From Thermincola ferriacetica (GTDB taxonomy: Bacteria > Bacillota > Thermincolia > Thermincolales > Thermincolaceae), in NCBI RefSeq assembly GCF_001263415.1, contig NZ_LGTE01000015.1:1-64000 (forward strand): a stretch of 64,000 nt of DNA. The letters run 5' to 3'. The notes below the pieces were generated by a model, which was not told the origin of the DNA, ran no database searches, and saw nothing but the letters and a program-made list of their open reading frames with translations. Positions 26,876 to 35,821 of the stretch are shown one piece after another. A program made the position numbers and the translations under genes. Numbering within the stretch: the first letter of the stretch is position 1; each line of letters begins with the position of its first letter.

Positions 26876-27349
26876 TTGCTGAAAGCGGAATTTATCAACC
26901 CCTTTGTGATAGCTACACATGAGGTTCTAAGCGCTGAACTGGGGAAGGATATCAAAATAGAAAAAGGACAGTTAGCTCTGGAACAGTCGTCTTATACGGC
27001 AAATGATGTAACTGTAATGATCGGGGTTATCGGAAAAGTTCAAGGGATAGTCATGTACGGCATGTCTGAAAGAACGGCCAAAAATATTGTTTCCAAGATG
27101 CTGGGGCAGCCGGTACCCATATTTGACAGCATGGTGGAATCGGCCATTGCAGAATTAGGCAACGTTATAACGGGTATATCCAGTAGGGAACTGGAAAAAG
27201 CCGGTTACCCGTGCACGCTGGCTCCTCCTACTGTTATAGTTGGCCGGGGCGTGGTCATTTCCACGATAAATATAAAGAGGCTGCAGATCCCATTACTGAC
27301 GGAACTGGGAGAAATAACGGTGAGTGTGGCCCTGCGTGAGAAGAAATAA
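26876..27349 (+). CDS. cheX: CheX-type CheY-P phosphatase, first copy
   Basis: About 157 residues. KAEFINPFV at the start and the ExxN active-site pattern in IAELGNVITG are those of CheX, which dephosphorylates CheY-P. TTG 26876 lies after CAGGAGAGGG; GTG 26867 is the alternative. A paralogue follows at once. Confidence 0.85.
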   Translation: MLKAEFINPFVIATHEVLSAELGKDIKIEKGQLALEQSSYTANDVTVMIGVIGKVQGIVMYGMSERTAKNIVSKMLGQPVPIFDSMVESAIAELGNVITGISSRELEKAGYPCTLAPPTVIVGRGVVISTINIKRLQIPLLTELGEITVSVALREKK

Positions 27350-27372
27350 GACTGTATGTTAGAGGTGTAAGG

Positions 27373-27864
27373 GTGAAAGCAGATATTATCAATCCTTTTT
27401 TAACCTCGGCCATGGAAATATTGCAGATGGAGGCGGGAATAAAACCGGTAAGGGGCGCTTTGTCCCTGGCCGACGCCTGCTGGACGACCCGGGAAATAAC
27501 TGTGATGATTTCCATAACAGGCGCTGTGGAAGGGACCTTCCAGATAGGAATGTCTGAAAAAACGGCAATCGCAGTTACTTCCCGCATGTTGGGTGAAGAA
27601 ATGCGGGAATTTGACAAATGGGTACTGAGCGGGATTGGAGAAATGGCCAATATAATTGCCGGCCGGGCGCTGATCAGACTGGAGCAAATCGGTTATGTCA
27701 GTGATATCGGTCCGCCGAGTATCTTATATGGAGCTCCGGCGCGTATTTCCACCCTGGACCGGAAAAAGCTGCAAATTCCGCTGGAAACCGATGTCGGCGT
27801 TGTGGAACTGAGCGTGTGTTTGCGGGAAAAAACTGAAAAGAAAAGGACCCAGGAGAAAAATTAA
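27373..27864 (+). CDS. cheX: CheX-type CheY-P phosphatase, second copy
   Basis: 163-residue paralogue of the preceding gene (KADIINPFL start, ExxN in IGEMANIIAG). The two are clearly diverged, so this is an old tandem duplication. They may differ in target or form a heterodimer (inference). GTG start. The terminator lies immediately after its stop. Confidence 0.85.
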   Translation: MKADIINPFLTSAMEILQMEAGIKPVRGALSLADACWTTREITVMISITGAVEGTFQIGMSEKTAIAVTSRMLGEEMREFDKWVLSGIGEMANIIAGRALIRLEQIGYVSDIGPPSILYGAPARISTLDRKKLQIPLETDVGVVELSVCLREKTEKKRTQEKN

Positions 27865-27885
27865 GGCCAGGAGAGGCCTTTTTTG
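27863..27885 (+). terminator. Terminator/attenuator between cheX and mcp
   Basis: AAGGCC and GGCCTT arms followed by TTTT. The stem is only six base pairs, so read-through into the mcp gene is likely. Confidence 0.6.
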
Positions 27886-27927
27886 ATACATAAATACTGA
27901 ATTGTTCACGCAAAGGGGGGAATTTTT

Positions 27928-29886
27928 TTGGTTAAACTGACCAAAAGCCTGACGTTCAAATTAAGCTTCACCTTATTTATTACATTGCTGGTGGTTATGA
28001 TATTTTATTCCGCCTATTCCGTTAACAAGGTCCACCACATGGTGGAGGCAGCCATTGAAGCGCAAGGGTTTGCCCTTGCCCGGGCGGGGGCTGCCGCCCT
28101 GGAACAGGTTATGGAAAATGATATTCGAAACGGCGTAATCACCGAAGAAGCCTTATTTGACAGGAATTATACCCTGCTGCAAGATGCGGCGGAAGCAAAG
28201 GACCGAAAATATCGTTCAGCCTTTGACGCATATACCGACAGCCACTGGTCGACGATTATTAAGGGCATTGCAAATTCCGATAAAAATGTTCTCTTTGCGG
28301 TACCGGCGGCCAAAGCCGATGACCCAGCCAAAACAGGTTACATACCTACTCATAATAATCCGGACAGGGCAAAAAGGATTTTTAATGACCCTGTTGGAGC
28401 TAAAGCCGCAGCTACACAAACTCCCTTAAAACAGGATTACCTGAGGGATACCGGTGAAAAGGTCTGGGATATCAGCTATCCGATTACGGTCAACGGAAAG
28501 CATTGGGGGGCATTCCGGGTAGGACTTTCCCTGACGGAAATAGATAAAGCAGTTACTGCGGCCATTATCAGGACCGTCATAGAAATGTTGCTTATGCTTA
28601 TAGGTATTACAGCCGTTTTAACAGGGGTCTCTTACTATCAGATAAACCGCCCCCTGAAGAGGATAATGGTCGCCACGGCAAACCTGGCCTCGGGACAAGG
28701 GGATTTGACGCAGCGTTTGCCGGAAGAATCAGAAGACGAGTTGGGAAGGGTGTCCCGGTTTATCAACAGGTTCCTTGCGCAAATTCATACTATGGTTAGC
28801 AGTATGGCCGACGCCGTTAACCGGGTGACTGCCGCCAGTCACAAACTGGTCCAGGGGAGTAACGAAGCTGCTTTAGCCACCCAACAGGTGGGCGCTGCCA
28901 TAAACGATGTGGCCAAAGGTAATACGGCACAAATCAGGCACATCCAGGAAACGGCTGACATAATCAGGGAATTGACGCAGGCTATCGGCCAGATAGCGGC
29001 GGGTGCAAGCGACCAGGCCAATAATGTGACAAAAACTGCCCTCACCATGGAGCAAATGGCCGGTCTGATACAGGAAGTGGCCAATGGAACACAAATCCTG
29101 TCCAGGAGCGCTGAGGATACATCCAAAGCTGCCCAGAAAGGCGCAAAAGCTGTGGAAGAGGCTATAGCCGGCATGGAGAAGCTAAGGCAAACGGTGTTCC
29201 AGTCAGCAGGCAGTATTAAACAATTGGGAGAACGGTCACAGCAAATCGGCGAAATCATTCAGGTTATCGATGATATCGCGGAACAAACCAATCTTTTGGC
29301 GCTGAACGCAGCCATTGAAGCGGCGCGCGCCGGTGAGCACGGCAAAGGCTTTGCAGTAGTTGCTGACGAGGTGCGCAAGCTGGCGGAAAGAAGCAGTAAA
29401 GCGACCAAGGAAATTGCTGATTTGATAACCAATATTCAAAAAGAAACCGACAATGCTGTGGAGGCCATGAACCAGGGAACTGCAGAAGCGGAAGAAGGTT
29501 CGCGGCTGGCCGCCGATGCCGGGCAGGCCCTCAGTGAAATACTGCACAGCGTAGGCGAAACTACTGAACAGATTCAAAAAATCTTTGCGCTGGCCCAGGA
29601 TATTTCCGAACGCAGTGAAAATGTTGTTCAGGCGGTTAATGCTGTCGCGGCAATAACAGAGGAAAATTCTGCGGCCACTCAGGAAATGTCGGCAGGAAGC
29701 GACCAGGTTATGACGGCTATCGAAAACGTATCTGCCATTGCTGAAGAATCAGCCGCTTCGGCCGAAGAGGTATCTGTTTCATCGGAGCAGATGTCGGCAA
29801 CGGTAGAGGAAATGGCAACGTTGTCAAAAGAGTTGGAGGAGCTGGCCGGTCGGTTGGCGGAAATGACAAATCAGTTTAAGATTTAA
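27928..29886 (+). CDS. Methyl-accepting chemotaxis protein
   Basis: 652 residues. TM1 at about 10-32, an extracytoplasmic Cache-like sensor (about 33-210), TM2 at about 211-238, HAMP at about 240-295, and a long cytoplasmic signalling helix with the highly conserved hairpin [21 protein letters not shown] around 455. TTG start at 27928, seven bases after GGGGGG. It ends the chemotaxis operon and is followed by a strong terminator. Confidence 0.95.
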   Translation: MVKLTKSLTFKLSFTLFITLLVVMIFYSAYSVNKVHHMVEAAIEAQGFALARAGAAALEQVMENDIRNGVITEEALFDRNYTLLQDAAEAKDRKYRSAFDAYTDSHWSTIIKGIANSDKNVLFAVPAAKADDPAKTGYIPTHNNPDRAKRIFNDPVGAKAAATQTPLKQDYLRDTGEKVWDISYPITVNGKHWGAFRVGLSLTEIDKAVTAAIIRTVIEMLLMLIGITAVLTGVSYYQINRPLKRIMVATANLASGQGDLTQRLPEESEDELGRVSRFINRFLAQIHTMVSSMADAVNRVTAASHKLVQGSNEAALATQQVGAAINDVAKGNTAQIRHIQETADIIRELTQAIGQIAAGASDQANNVTKTALTMEQMAGLIQEVANGTQILSRSAEDTSKAAQKGAKAVEEAIAGMEKLRQTVFQSAGSIKQLGERSQQIGEIIQVIDDIAEQTNLLALNAAIEAARAGEHGKGFAVVADEVRKLAERSSKATKEIADLITNIQKETDNAVEAMNQGTAEAEEGSRLAADAGQALSEILHSVGETTEQIQKIFALAQDISERSENVVQAVNAVAAITEENSAATQEMSAGSDQVMTAIENVSAIAEESAASAEEVSVSSEQMSATVEEMATLSKELEELAGRLAEMTNQFKI

Positions 29887-29906
29887 CAAGATACATTGAA
29901 GGTTTA

Positions 29907-29949
29907 GAAGCTGGCCCAAGTTAAATGCCGGGGCAGCTTCTTTTTTTTA
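29907..29949 (+). terminator. Terminator of the chemotaxis operon
   Basis: GAAGCTGGCCC (29907-29917) pairs imperfectly with GGGCAGCTTC (29931-29940), followed by nine T. Confidence 0.88.
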
Positions 29950-30044
29950 ATTGACAAAAACCAAGGAGTTTATTGAATAGGGAGGGAATTTATAAAAATT
30001 TAAGAAATAAATCACAATTCCAAAACAGGATATTTAACGCAATG

Positions 30045-30051
30045 TGTCGAA
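30045..30051 (+). promoter_or_regulatory. Possible Spo0A box upstream of the 15-haem cytochrome
   Basis: TGTCGAA, core match only (preceded by GTG and not TT), 29 bases before the start codon. Confidence 0.35.
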
Positions 30052-30080
30052 ATAAATAGCAATTACTGGGTGGTGGAGAA

Positions 30081-31427
30081 ATGGCGGGGATTACCGTAGA
30101 GGAGCGTAAAACAAAGTTAAAATGGCGGGCCAAACTACTGCTGACTGTAGTATTTTTTTTGATAGCAATGCCAGCATTAACTATAGAGGGCCTCCGGTAT
30201 ATAGAAGAACCGGATTTTTGCGGGACCTGCCACACCATGAAACCCTATTATAACTCGTGGAAAAAATCCGGGCACAGCAGGATTAATTGTTATAGCTGTC
30301 ATGCGGATTCCGAAATCCAAATGAAAAGTGAACAGACCAAGGACGAGGAAATCATCCCCAGATATATGCTCACAACTGACAGGGCAGTAAAAGCTTTTGG
30401 CAAGGCTGTTGAATTTGTATCCAGGTATACCGATGTTGTTGCTAATTATATCGACACAAAGCGAAAACAACTGGCGTTTCTTTTTACTATGGTCGCCGGT
30501 CATTCTAACCAGGCAAACAGAGACCGGGTATGGGACCGCTGCCTGAATTGCCACGGGGATTTAATATTTTCACAGACGGGAAAAGACTACTACGGGCATT
30601 TTCAGCACGCCGGCAGCGGTGTAATTACATGCAAACAGTGCCACGGCGATTTGATACACAGGCGGAAAGTAGAGATTACCAGGCAGCAATGCCTGAAATG
30701 CCATGATAAAAAGATAGGAAAGCCTCCTTCCCATGCTGCCGATAACTTTAAAACAAGTCACGGCCGGGATTATCTGGCTAAACAGAACTGCCGCCTGTGC
30801 CATGTCCGGGGCGTTCAAGAGCCTCTATGCCAGAATTGCCATAAAGTACAGATGCCACACCCTGAAAATTACAAGGAGCGCCATATACAGGCCATAGAAG
30901 AAGTTGGGGTGAGGACCTGTTTCAACTGCCATGAGGCAAAGGTGGCGCAGGGACCCGCCGACCCGAAGCAACCGACGGATACGGCATCGTGCAGTGTCTG
31001 CCACGGGCGGAAGATGCCGCATACAAAAGACATTGTAAAAACGCATACGACATTGGTCCGAGAACAGGGGATCAAAAACTGTAATTACTGCCACCAGACC
31101 TCTCCCCAACAAAAAGATATGGCAGTGGCCTGTGTTGACTGTCACGGGCTGGAAATGCCTCATCCACCCGGTTTCAAATACCGGCATAAGGATGTATATT
31201 ATGCCAAAGGGCAGGCGGTGTGCAACCTTTGCCATTCGCCGGCCAACCCTGTCAACCCGGGGGCGCCGTGGACAAGTCCGAACTTCTGCTTTGAATGCCA
31301 TATGAAGAATAAGCCCCATCCACCCGGGTTTAACATTCAACATCAGTTAGGCGGTTATGACCGGAACAGGTGCCTTATCTGTCACCCGGCAGTTATTCAC
31401 TGCAACGAGTGCCATTTTGGTGAATGA
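30081..31427 (+). CDS. Membrane-anchored 15-haem cytochrome c (NapC/NrfH-like N-terminus)
   Basis: 448 residues. One N-terminal membrane helix (about 17-37) without a signal cleavage site, followed by an FCGTCHTMKPY segment like the quinol-oxidising NapC/NrfH cytochromes. I count fifteen CxxCH haem sites: CGTCH, CYSCH, CLNCH, CKQCH, CLKCH, CRLCH, CQNCH, CFNCH, CSVCH, CNYCH, CVDCH, CNLCH, CFECH, CLICH and CNECH. Several are followed by MPHP or PHPPGF, repeated about every 40-50 residues, so the distal part looks like repeats of one haem module. It probably takes electrons from menaquinol and passes them outward (inference). It opens the cytochrome island. Confidence 0.93.
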   Translation: MAGITVEERKTKLKWRAKLLLTVVFFLIAMPALTIEGLRYIEEPDFCGTCHTMKPYYNSWKKSGHSRINCYSCHADSEIQMKSEQTKDEEIIPRYMLTTDRAVKAFGKAVEFVSRYTDVVANYIDTKRKQLAFLFTMVAGHSNQANRDRVWDRCLNCHGDLIFSQTGKDYYGHFQHAGSGVITCKQCHGDLIHRRKVEITRQQCLKCHDKKIGKPPSHAADNFKTSHGRDYLAKQNCRLCHVRGVQEPLCQNCHKVQMPHPENYKERHIQAIEEVGVRTCFNCHEAKVAQGPADPKQPTDTASCSVCHGRKMPHTKDIVKTHTTLVREQGIKNCNYCHQTSPQQKDMAVACVDCHGLEMPHPPGFKYRHKDVYYAKGQAVCNLCHSPANPVNPGAPWTSPNFCFECHMKNKPHPPGFNIQHQLGGYDRNRCLICHPAVIHCNECHFGE

Positions 31428-31525
31428 TTCCTGTTAAGATGAATGATCTTCTGTCAGGAGGGTTGCGCCAATGAAAAGTTAATAGCCTGCTTCGTAAAAA
31501 AAAATTAATAAATTTGTAATAAAAA

Positions 31526-31539
31526 TGGACTAAAGTCCA
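31526..31539. promoter_or_regulatory. Palindrome upstream of the duplicated region
   Basis: TGGACT-AA-AGTCCA, six-base perfect arms, in an AT-rich gap. It could be an operator or a short hairpin. No T run follows. Confidence 0.35.
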
Positions 31540-31562
31540 AAACAGAAAATATCGATAACAAT

Positions 31563-32086
31563 ATTGATAATAATATTGAAAATAATGTTGAAACATTATG
31601 CTGCTTGATTATTAGCAAAAATACCGAGAATAGCCGGTCAGCGAAAAGAAAAGCAGCAGTTTTTTTGGGTGATTTGTGAAATGCGTAATTAACTAAGTTT
31701 TAACAGGAGTGGTCAAGTTGTCCGAAGTGTCGATACAACAACAGGAGAAAGTGCCGGTTTCCGTTATAGTTCTGATCCTGGTTCTGGTAGTGGCCAATAT
31801 TGCGATGGGGGTACTGACGGTAAGATTGATAATAATATTGAAAATAATGTTGAAACATTATGCTGCTTGATTATTAGCAAAAATACCGAGAATAGCCGGT
31901 CAGCGAAAAGAAAAGCAGCAGTTTTTTTGGGTGATTTGTGAAATGCGTAATTAACTAAGTTTTAACAGGAGTGGTCAAGTTGTCCGAAGTGTCGATACAA
32001 CAACAGGAGAAAGTGCCGGTTTCCGTTATAGTTCTGATCCTGGTTCTGGTAGTGGCCAATATTGCGATGGGGGTACTGACGGTAAG
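31563..32086 (+). repeat. Perfect 262-bp tandem duplication
   Basis: Positions 31563-31824 are repeated base for base at 31825-32086 with no gap. The unit holds an AT-rich upstream stretch, an inverted repeat with T run (GCTGCTT at about 31601 and AAGCAGC about 50 bases on), the ribosome site AACAGGAG, a TTG start and the first 36 codons of the TPR gene. Perfect identity means it is recent or under homogenising pressure. The gap 31428-31979 contains no other gene. Confidence 0.97.
31718..31870 (+). pseudogene. Truncated N-terminal copy of the TPR gene
   Basis: The upstream half of the 262-bp duplication carries the same ribosome site and TTG start as the intact TPR gene. It gives a 50-codon frame: the first 36 residues (with the whole membrane anchor) are identical to the real protein, then 14 unrelated residues and TGA at 31868. 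If translated, it is a lone membrane peptide. Confidence 0.8.
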
Positions 32087-32618
32087 GAAGTACACGGCCA
32101 AGGAACCGACGGTGGCGCCGGAGGTGGCGCGGTTGAAAAGCTTTATGGAACAGGTGAATAAAAACCCGGCTGACATCAATGCCAGGCTGCAACTGGCCTA
32201 TGCCCTGCAGACCATGAAAGAGTACGAAAAGGCCCGGGAACAGTACATGGAGGTTCTTAAAATTGAAAAGAATAACCTGGCTGCCAACTACAACCTGGGG
32301 GTGATTGCCCAGGAAGAAGAAAAATATGCGGAGGCAGAAAAATATTATAAGAAGGCTCTGGATCTGAAAGCCAATCACGTCATTGCGGCCATAGGCCTGG
32401 GGGAAACCTACCTGGCGCAGGGAAAGTACGGTGAGGTCATCGAAGTGGCCGATAAGGTACTCAAGCTGGAACCTGGCAAGGCCGATTTACACCTGCTGAA
32501 AGCGCGGGCCTACGAAAAAATGGGCGATAAGGCCAGGGCCAAAGAACAGTACCAGGAGGTACTGAAGTTTGTTCCTGACGATCCGGATGCGACTGCCGGA
32601 CTGGAAAAATTAAAGTAA
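31980..32618 (+). CDS. Membrane-anchored TPR-repeat protein
   Basis: 212 residues. An N-terminal membrane helix lies at about residues 13-34 (VSVIVLILVLVVANIAMGVL). About four tetratricopeptide repeats follow (about 55-205; LAYALQTMKEYEKAREQY, NLGVIAQEEEKYAEAEKYY and others). It probably scaffolds the assembly of the cytochrome system on the outer face of the membrane (inference). TTG 31980 is chosen, seven bases after AACAGGAG; GTG 31971 would overlap that site. The NHL gene follows by 20 bases. Confidence 0.85.
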   Translation: MSEVSIQQQEKVPVSVIVLILVLVVANIAMGVLTVRKYTAKEPTVAPEVARLKSFMEQVNKNPADINARLQLAYALQTMKEYEKAREQYMEVLKIEKNNLAANYNLGVIAQEEEKYAEAEKYYKKALDLKANHVIAAIGLGETYLAQGKYGEVIEVADKVLKLEPGKADLHLLKARAYEKMGDKARAKEQYQEVLKFVPDDPDATAGLEKLK

Positions 32619-32638
32619 CCGGTTGAAAGGAGTTTAGG

Positions 32639-33706
32639 ATGAAGAAGAAACGTCTGGCCAATGTTACTGCTGCAGTGTTGACTGTTACCCTGGCTCTGAT
32701 AACATACATCTATTTTAATATACCGGACTTGGGCGGCGGCGGGGTTGTATCCGCTAACCCAAAGAGGGTCGGCAATATCGAATTTTTGTTTGCCGTCTAC
32801 GGACCGGGGAAAGGCCTGCTGCCGGCCTTTAACAAGCCCATGTCGGTGGCCACGGACAAAGATAACAATATTTATGTGGCCGACAGCGGGAATAACCGGG
32901 TGGTGGTGTTTAACCGCCGGGGCGAGTTTATGTTTGAGTTCGGCGAACGCGGGGTGGCCCATCCCGCCCCCGGTTACAAGGCTACCTGGAGCCCCGGGAA
33001 ATTTAATTACCCCTATGGAATTGACATCGATGAAGAAACGGGCAATATCTTTGTGGCCGACCTGGCGAATCAGCGAATACAGGTATTTGACAGCAGGGGT
33101 AAATTTATAGACTGGTTTCCCAAAGGTCCTTACGGAGGAACGGCGACCGATATTTTCCCGCTGGCTCTGGATGTGAAAGACGGGAAAGTCTATATAGCCA
33201 ACCCTTTCCAGGTGGTTATCTTCACCACCAGGGGTAAGTTTGTCAAGGATTTCGGCATGCCGGGGAAAGAAGAGGGTCAGTTTGACCGGCCTAACGGCAT
33301 TGCCGTGGGGGATGACGGAACCATTTATGTGTCCGATTCTAACAACCTGCGTGTCCAGGCCCTGGACCAGAACGGCAAAGTGAAGTGGGTATACGGTCAG
33401 CCCGTTGATGCCTGGGACAATTTCAACAAAAAACCGCAGCAGTTTGAGCTACCGCGGAATATCGCCGTTGGGCCTGACGGCAACATCTATGTGATTGACG
33501 CCTTTGACTTTAATATTAAGGTCCTCTCCCCGCAGGGAAAACTGCTGGCGGAAATGGGCCAACGGGGCGTTGATGACGGGACCTTCAATTTTCCCAACGG
33601 CATAGCCATTACCAAGGATAAGGTCATTTATGTGGCGGATAAGGAAAACGACAGGGTACAGGCCATCAGGCTGACTGACTTTGTTATCGAAAATCACGAA
33701 GAATAA
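32639..33706 (+). CDS. NHL-repeat beta-propeller protein, exported
   Basis: 355 residues. An uncleaved-looking signal anchor (about 7-28) is followed by NHL repeats forming a likely six-bladed propeller. Repeated blocks of the type NIYVADSGNNRVVVF, NIFVADLANQRIQVF, TIYVSDSNNLRVQAL and VIYVADKENDRVQAI are visible. NHL proteins often occur beside multihaem cytochromes, where they may be binding or structural partners. GAAAGGAG upstream of the ATG. Likely co-transcribed with the TPR gene and the 7-haem cytochrome. Confidence 0.88.
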   Translation: MKKKRLANVTAAVLTVTLALITYIYFNIPDLGGGGVVSANPKRVGNIEFLFAVYGPGKGLLPAFNKPMSVATDKDNNIYVADSGNNRVVVFNRRGEFMFEFGERGVAHPAPGYKATWSPGKFNYPYGIDIDEETGNIFVADLANQRIQVFDSRGKFIDWFPKGPYGGTATDIFPLALDVKDGKVYIANPFQVVIFTTRGKFVKDFGMPGKEEGQFDRPNGIAVGDDGTIYVSDSNNLRVQALDQNGKVKWVYGQPVDAWDNFNKKPQQFELPRNIAVGPDGNIYVIDAFDFNIKVLSPQGKLLAEMGQRGVDDGTFNFPNGIAITKDKVIYVADKENDRVQAIRLTDFVIENHEE

Positions 33707-33758
33707 GTTTACCGGGCTGAACCCGGTATAAAAGGACTATCGGGGAAAGGAGGTGAAA

Positions 33759-34952
33759 ATGATGCGCAAACTGGGTATCATTGCTGTCATGACCCTATGT
33801 CTGGTTATGCTGACTGCGGGTGTCGCTTTTGCAGCACATACCGATTTGGGTGACCGTACCGGTTGGGCGGAAATGTCCGCCAAAGGGTGTTCTGCCTGCC
33901 ATGATACGGCCGACAAACACACATCCGGCCCTCACGGCGGGTATACCAGCACTACCACCAGGTGTATTGCCTGCCATAAGGTGCACAAGGCTGCTAATGC
34001 AAAATTACTGCCGGGTGCCACTGTTACGGAGGCCTGCAATTTCTGCCATGACCTGACCGGAACAGACGTAGCTCCTTATTTTGCCAGTGACATACCGACT
34101 ACCAATATTAAGTCCGCGCACAAGGTATTCGGCACAGTCGCCGGCACCGTATATTTTGCTACTTATGGTTCCCTCACCATCCCGGGCGGTGATGACGCCA
34201 CCGGCGGTAATGCCACATTAAATACCACGGGTACTGGTGATCTTTCCGCAACTGCTTTTACATGCGACAGTTGCCATACCCCGCACGCTCTCGCTGCCAA
34301 GGTGGTAGACAAGTACCTGGGCGAGTCCCACGTTAAGGCGACCAGCTACGGCATGCCTGCCGGCACCGAGAAGATTTACCTGACCAACCGGATCCTGCGG
34401 AGAACTGTTAACGGTGTTGACGTCGGCACCACCTACGGTTCGGCCTGGTGTATAGGATGCCACCAGGGACGTGATAATAACCATGCCGGTGTCTTCAACC
34501 ATCCCGTTAACGCAAGCGGCCTTGGTTATGACCTGTTAGGTACCGGTATGGCAAACGGTGTCAGCTTTATTAACAGTAAAACAGCGGCTGATGTTACCGC
34601 AGCCGGGTATGTCTATGTTGATACTAGGGGTACCCCTGATCCTGGTGCTCACCTGAACGGTGACCCGCGGAGCAATAAGTGGTATGCCATGATTGCCAAT
34701 GACCCGCTCAATGGCGACGCACCGCGTCCCGACGGCAGTGTGGCCTATGCAGTTTATTCCGGACCTTCCTGTCAGCAATGCCACGCCAGCCCGCGTGACG
34801 TTGATGCAGCATTCTGGGCAGCATTTAACACAGAAGGACCTGGTTATCCCAGCAGAGGTACTTTCCCACACTTAAGCACCAATAAGGCTCTGCTCGCTGA
34901 ATCGGGTGATGACTTCTGCACCAACTGCCACGGTACAGCTAACTTGCCGTAA
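33759..34952 (+). CDS. Secreted 7-haem cytochrome c, paralogue A
   Basis: About 397 residues. A classical signal peptide ends in AFAA at about residue 26. Seven CxxCH sites: CSACH, CIACH, CNFCH, CDSCH, CIGCH, CQQCH and CTNCH. A long haem-poor middle part with Gly/Thr/Asn-rich loops separates the clusters. It lies 52 bases after the NHL gene and has a very strong ribosome site (AAAGGAGG), suggesting high expression. A candidate wall-embedded or surface electron carrier (inference). Highly similar to the gene at 35822. Confidence 0.93.
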   Translation: MMRKLGIIAVMTLCLVMLTAGVAFAAHTDLGDRTGWAEMSAKGCSACHDTADKHTSGPHGGYTSTTTRCIACHKVHKAANAKLLPGATVTEACNFCHDLTGTDVAPYFASDIPTTNIKSAHKVFGTVAGTVYFATYGSLTIPGGDDATGGNATLNTTGTGDLSATAFTCDSCHTPHALAAKVVDKYLGESHVKATSYGMPAGTEKIYLTNRILRRTVNGVDVGTTYGSAWCIGCHQGRDNNHAGVFNHPVNASGLGYDLLGTGMANGVSFINSKTAADVTAAGYVYVDTRGTPDPGAHLNGDPRSNKWYAMIANDPLNGDAPRPDGSVAYAVYSGPSCQQCHASPRDVDAAFWAAFNTEGPGYPSRGTFPHLSTNKALLAESGDDFCTNCHGTANLP

Positions 34953-34968
34953 TATGGGCGTAAAGGCC

Positions 34969-35001
34969 AAAAAAACTGCAACCTTTCGGTTGCAGTTTTT
35001 T
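34969..35001. terminator. Bidirectional terminator after cytochrome A
   Basis: AAAAAACTGCAACC pairs perfectly with GGTTGCAGTTTTTT around TTTC. A-run and T-run flanks serve both the cytochrome gene and the converging lipoprotein gene. Confidence 0.93.
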
Positions 35002-35026
35002 CTTCGCTGGGGCAAAAACTTATAAC

Positions 35027-35539
35027 TTATTTTGTTTTGGCTTTGGAACTATAATCAGCTTTACCTGACGGAGGGAGAGCGGAGGGTGTAGAATTTTTAT
35101 GCAGGGGAATCGTTCTCTCCGTATCCACACCGTAAATGCGCCACTGATTACTGTATTTACGCAGGTCAAATTTTAATATCACCTTATATTTATCGGTAGT
35201 AACGGTCGCGCGAACCAGCGTCTGGTTGTTGAGTTCGTCGACATAGGGGTTTGTTTCCAACGTCCAGTTCCTGATAGTTCCCATCGGTTTCTGCCGCTCG
35301 GCGAGCATTTCTTTAAATTTAGTCCTGTCTGTTGGCCAGGAGCTGTAGACGCTATATGTAACCGATTGTTTAAGTTTGTTGTAGTCCAGGTCCTTGAGCC
35401 CTTCCAGATATGTATTAATTATCCGTTTTTGCGCTGCGGCCTTTGGTTCATTTCCGCCTGGAGAACCGCCGCCGCACCCGGCTGCCAGAGACAGCAGGAC
35501 CAATCCAATAATCAGGTACATCATTCTGAGCTTTGTCAA
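35027..35539 (-). CDS. Small lipoprotein of unknown function
   Basis: 170 residues. Type II signal peptide with lipobox LAAGC at about 18-22 and a Gly-rich linker. The rest is a compact domain I do not recognise, possibly NTF2/DUF4878-like from its size and the YLEGLKDLDYNKLKQ helix. TTG start at 35539, seven bases after AGGGGGTGG. It lies between the two 7-haem cytochrome genes on the opposite strand and has its own promoter. Confidence 0.75.
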   Translation of the reverse strand: MTKLRMMYLIIGLVLLSLAAGCGGGSPGGNEPKAAAQKRIINTYLEGLKDLDYNKLKQSVTYSVYSSWPTDRTKFKEMLAERQKPMGTIRNWTLETNPYVDELNNQTLVRATVTTDKYKVILKFDLRKYSNQWRIYGVDTERTIPLHKNSTPSALPPSGKADYSSKAKTK

Positions 35540-35588
35540 GTTATGGCCACCCCCTGATCAGTGAATATTGATATCATTCACAATCTTA

Positions 35589-35617
35589 ATTATACAAATT
35601 TACTGTGGAAAACACAA
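35589..35617 (-). promoter_or_regulatory. Promoter of the lipoprotein gene
   Basis: On the minus strand TTGTGT (35617-35612), a 17-bp spacer and a perfect TATAAT (35594-35589), about 50 bases before the TTG start. Confidence 0.55.
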
Positions 35618-35750
35618 TACAGCCAATATAGTGCAATTGCACACCGTTACTAAAGAAAAATAATTACATTTGAAAAGGAATTTAGGCAAATGTGTTGAAA
35701 ACTATGCGATACTATTGCTAAAAGTAGAATATACACAAATATTACATAAA

Positions 35751-35759
35751 TTTGTCGAA
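35751..35759 (+). promoter_or_regulatory. Spo0A box upstream of cytochrome B
   Basis: TTTGTCGAA, a full nine-base match, 62 bases before the GTG start of the second 7-haem cytochrome. Confidence 0.55.
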
Positions 35760-35821
35760 TTAAAGTATGGTTCTGCCTTATTGGCCTACTGGATATTTAG
35801 CCAAATTAAGGAGTTTTAGGA

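Noticed and set aside
30177-31343. Genes on the minus strand of the 15-haem cytochrome
   Set aside because: These open frames mirror the biased codons of the cytochrome, lack ribosome sites and show no family pattern.
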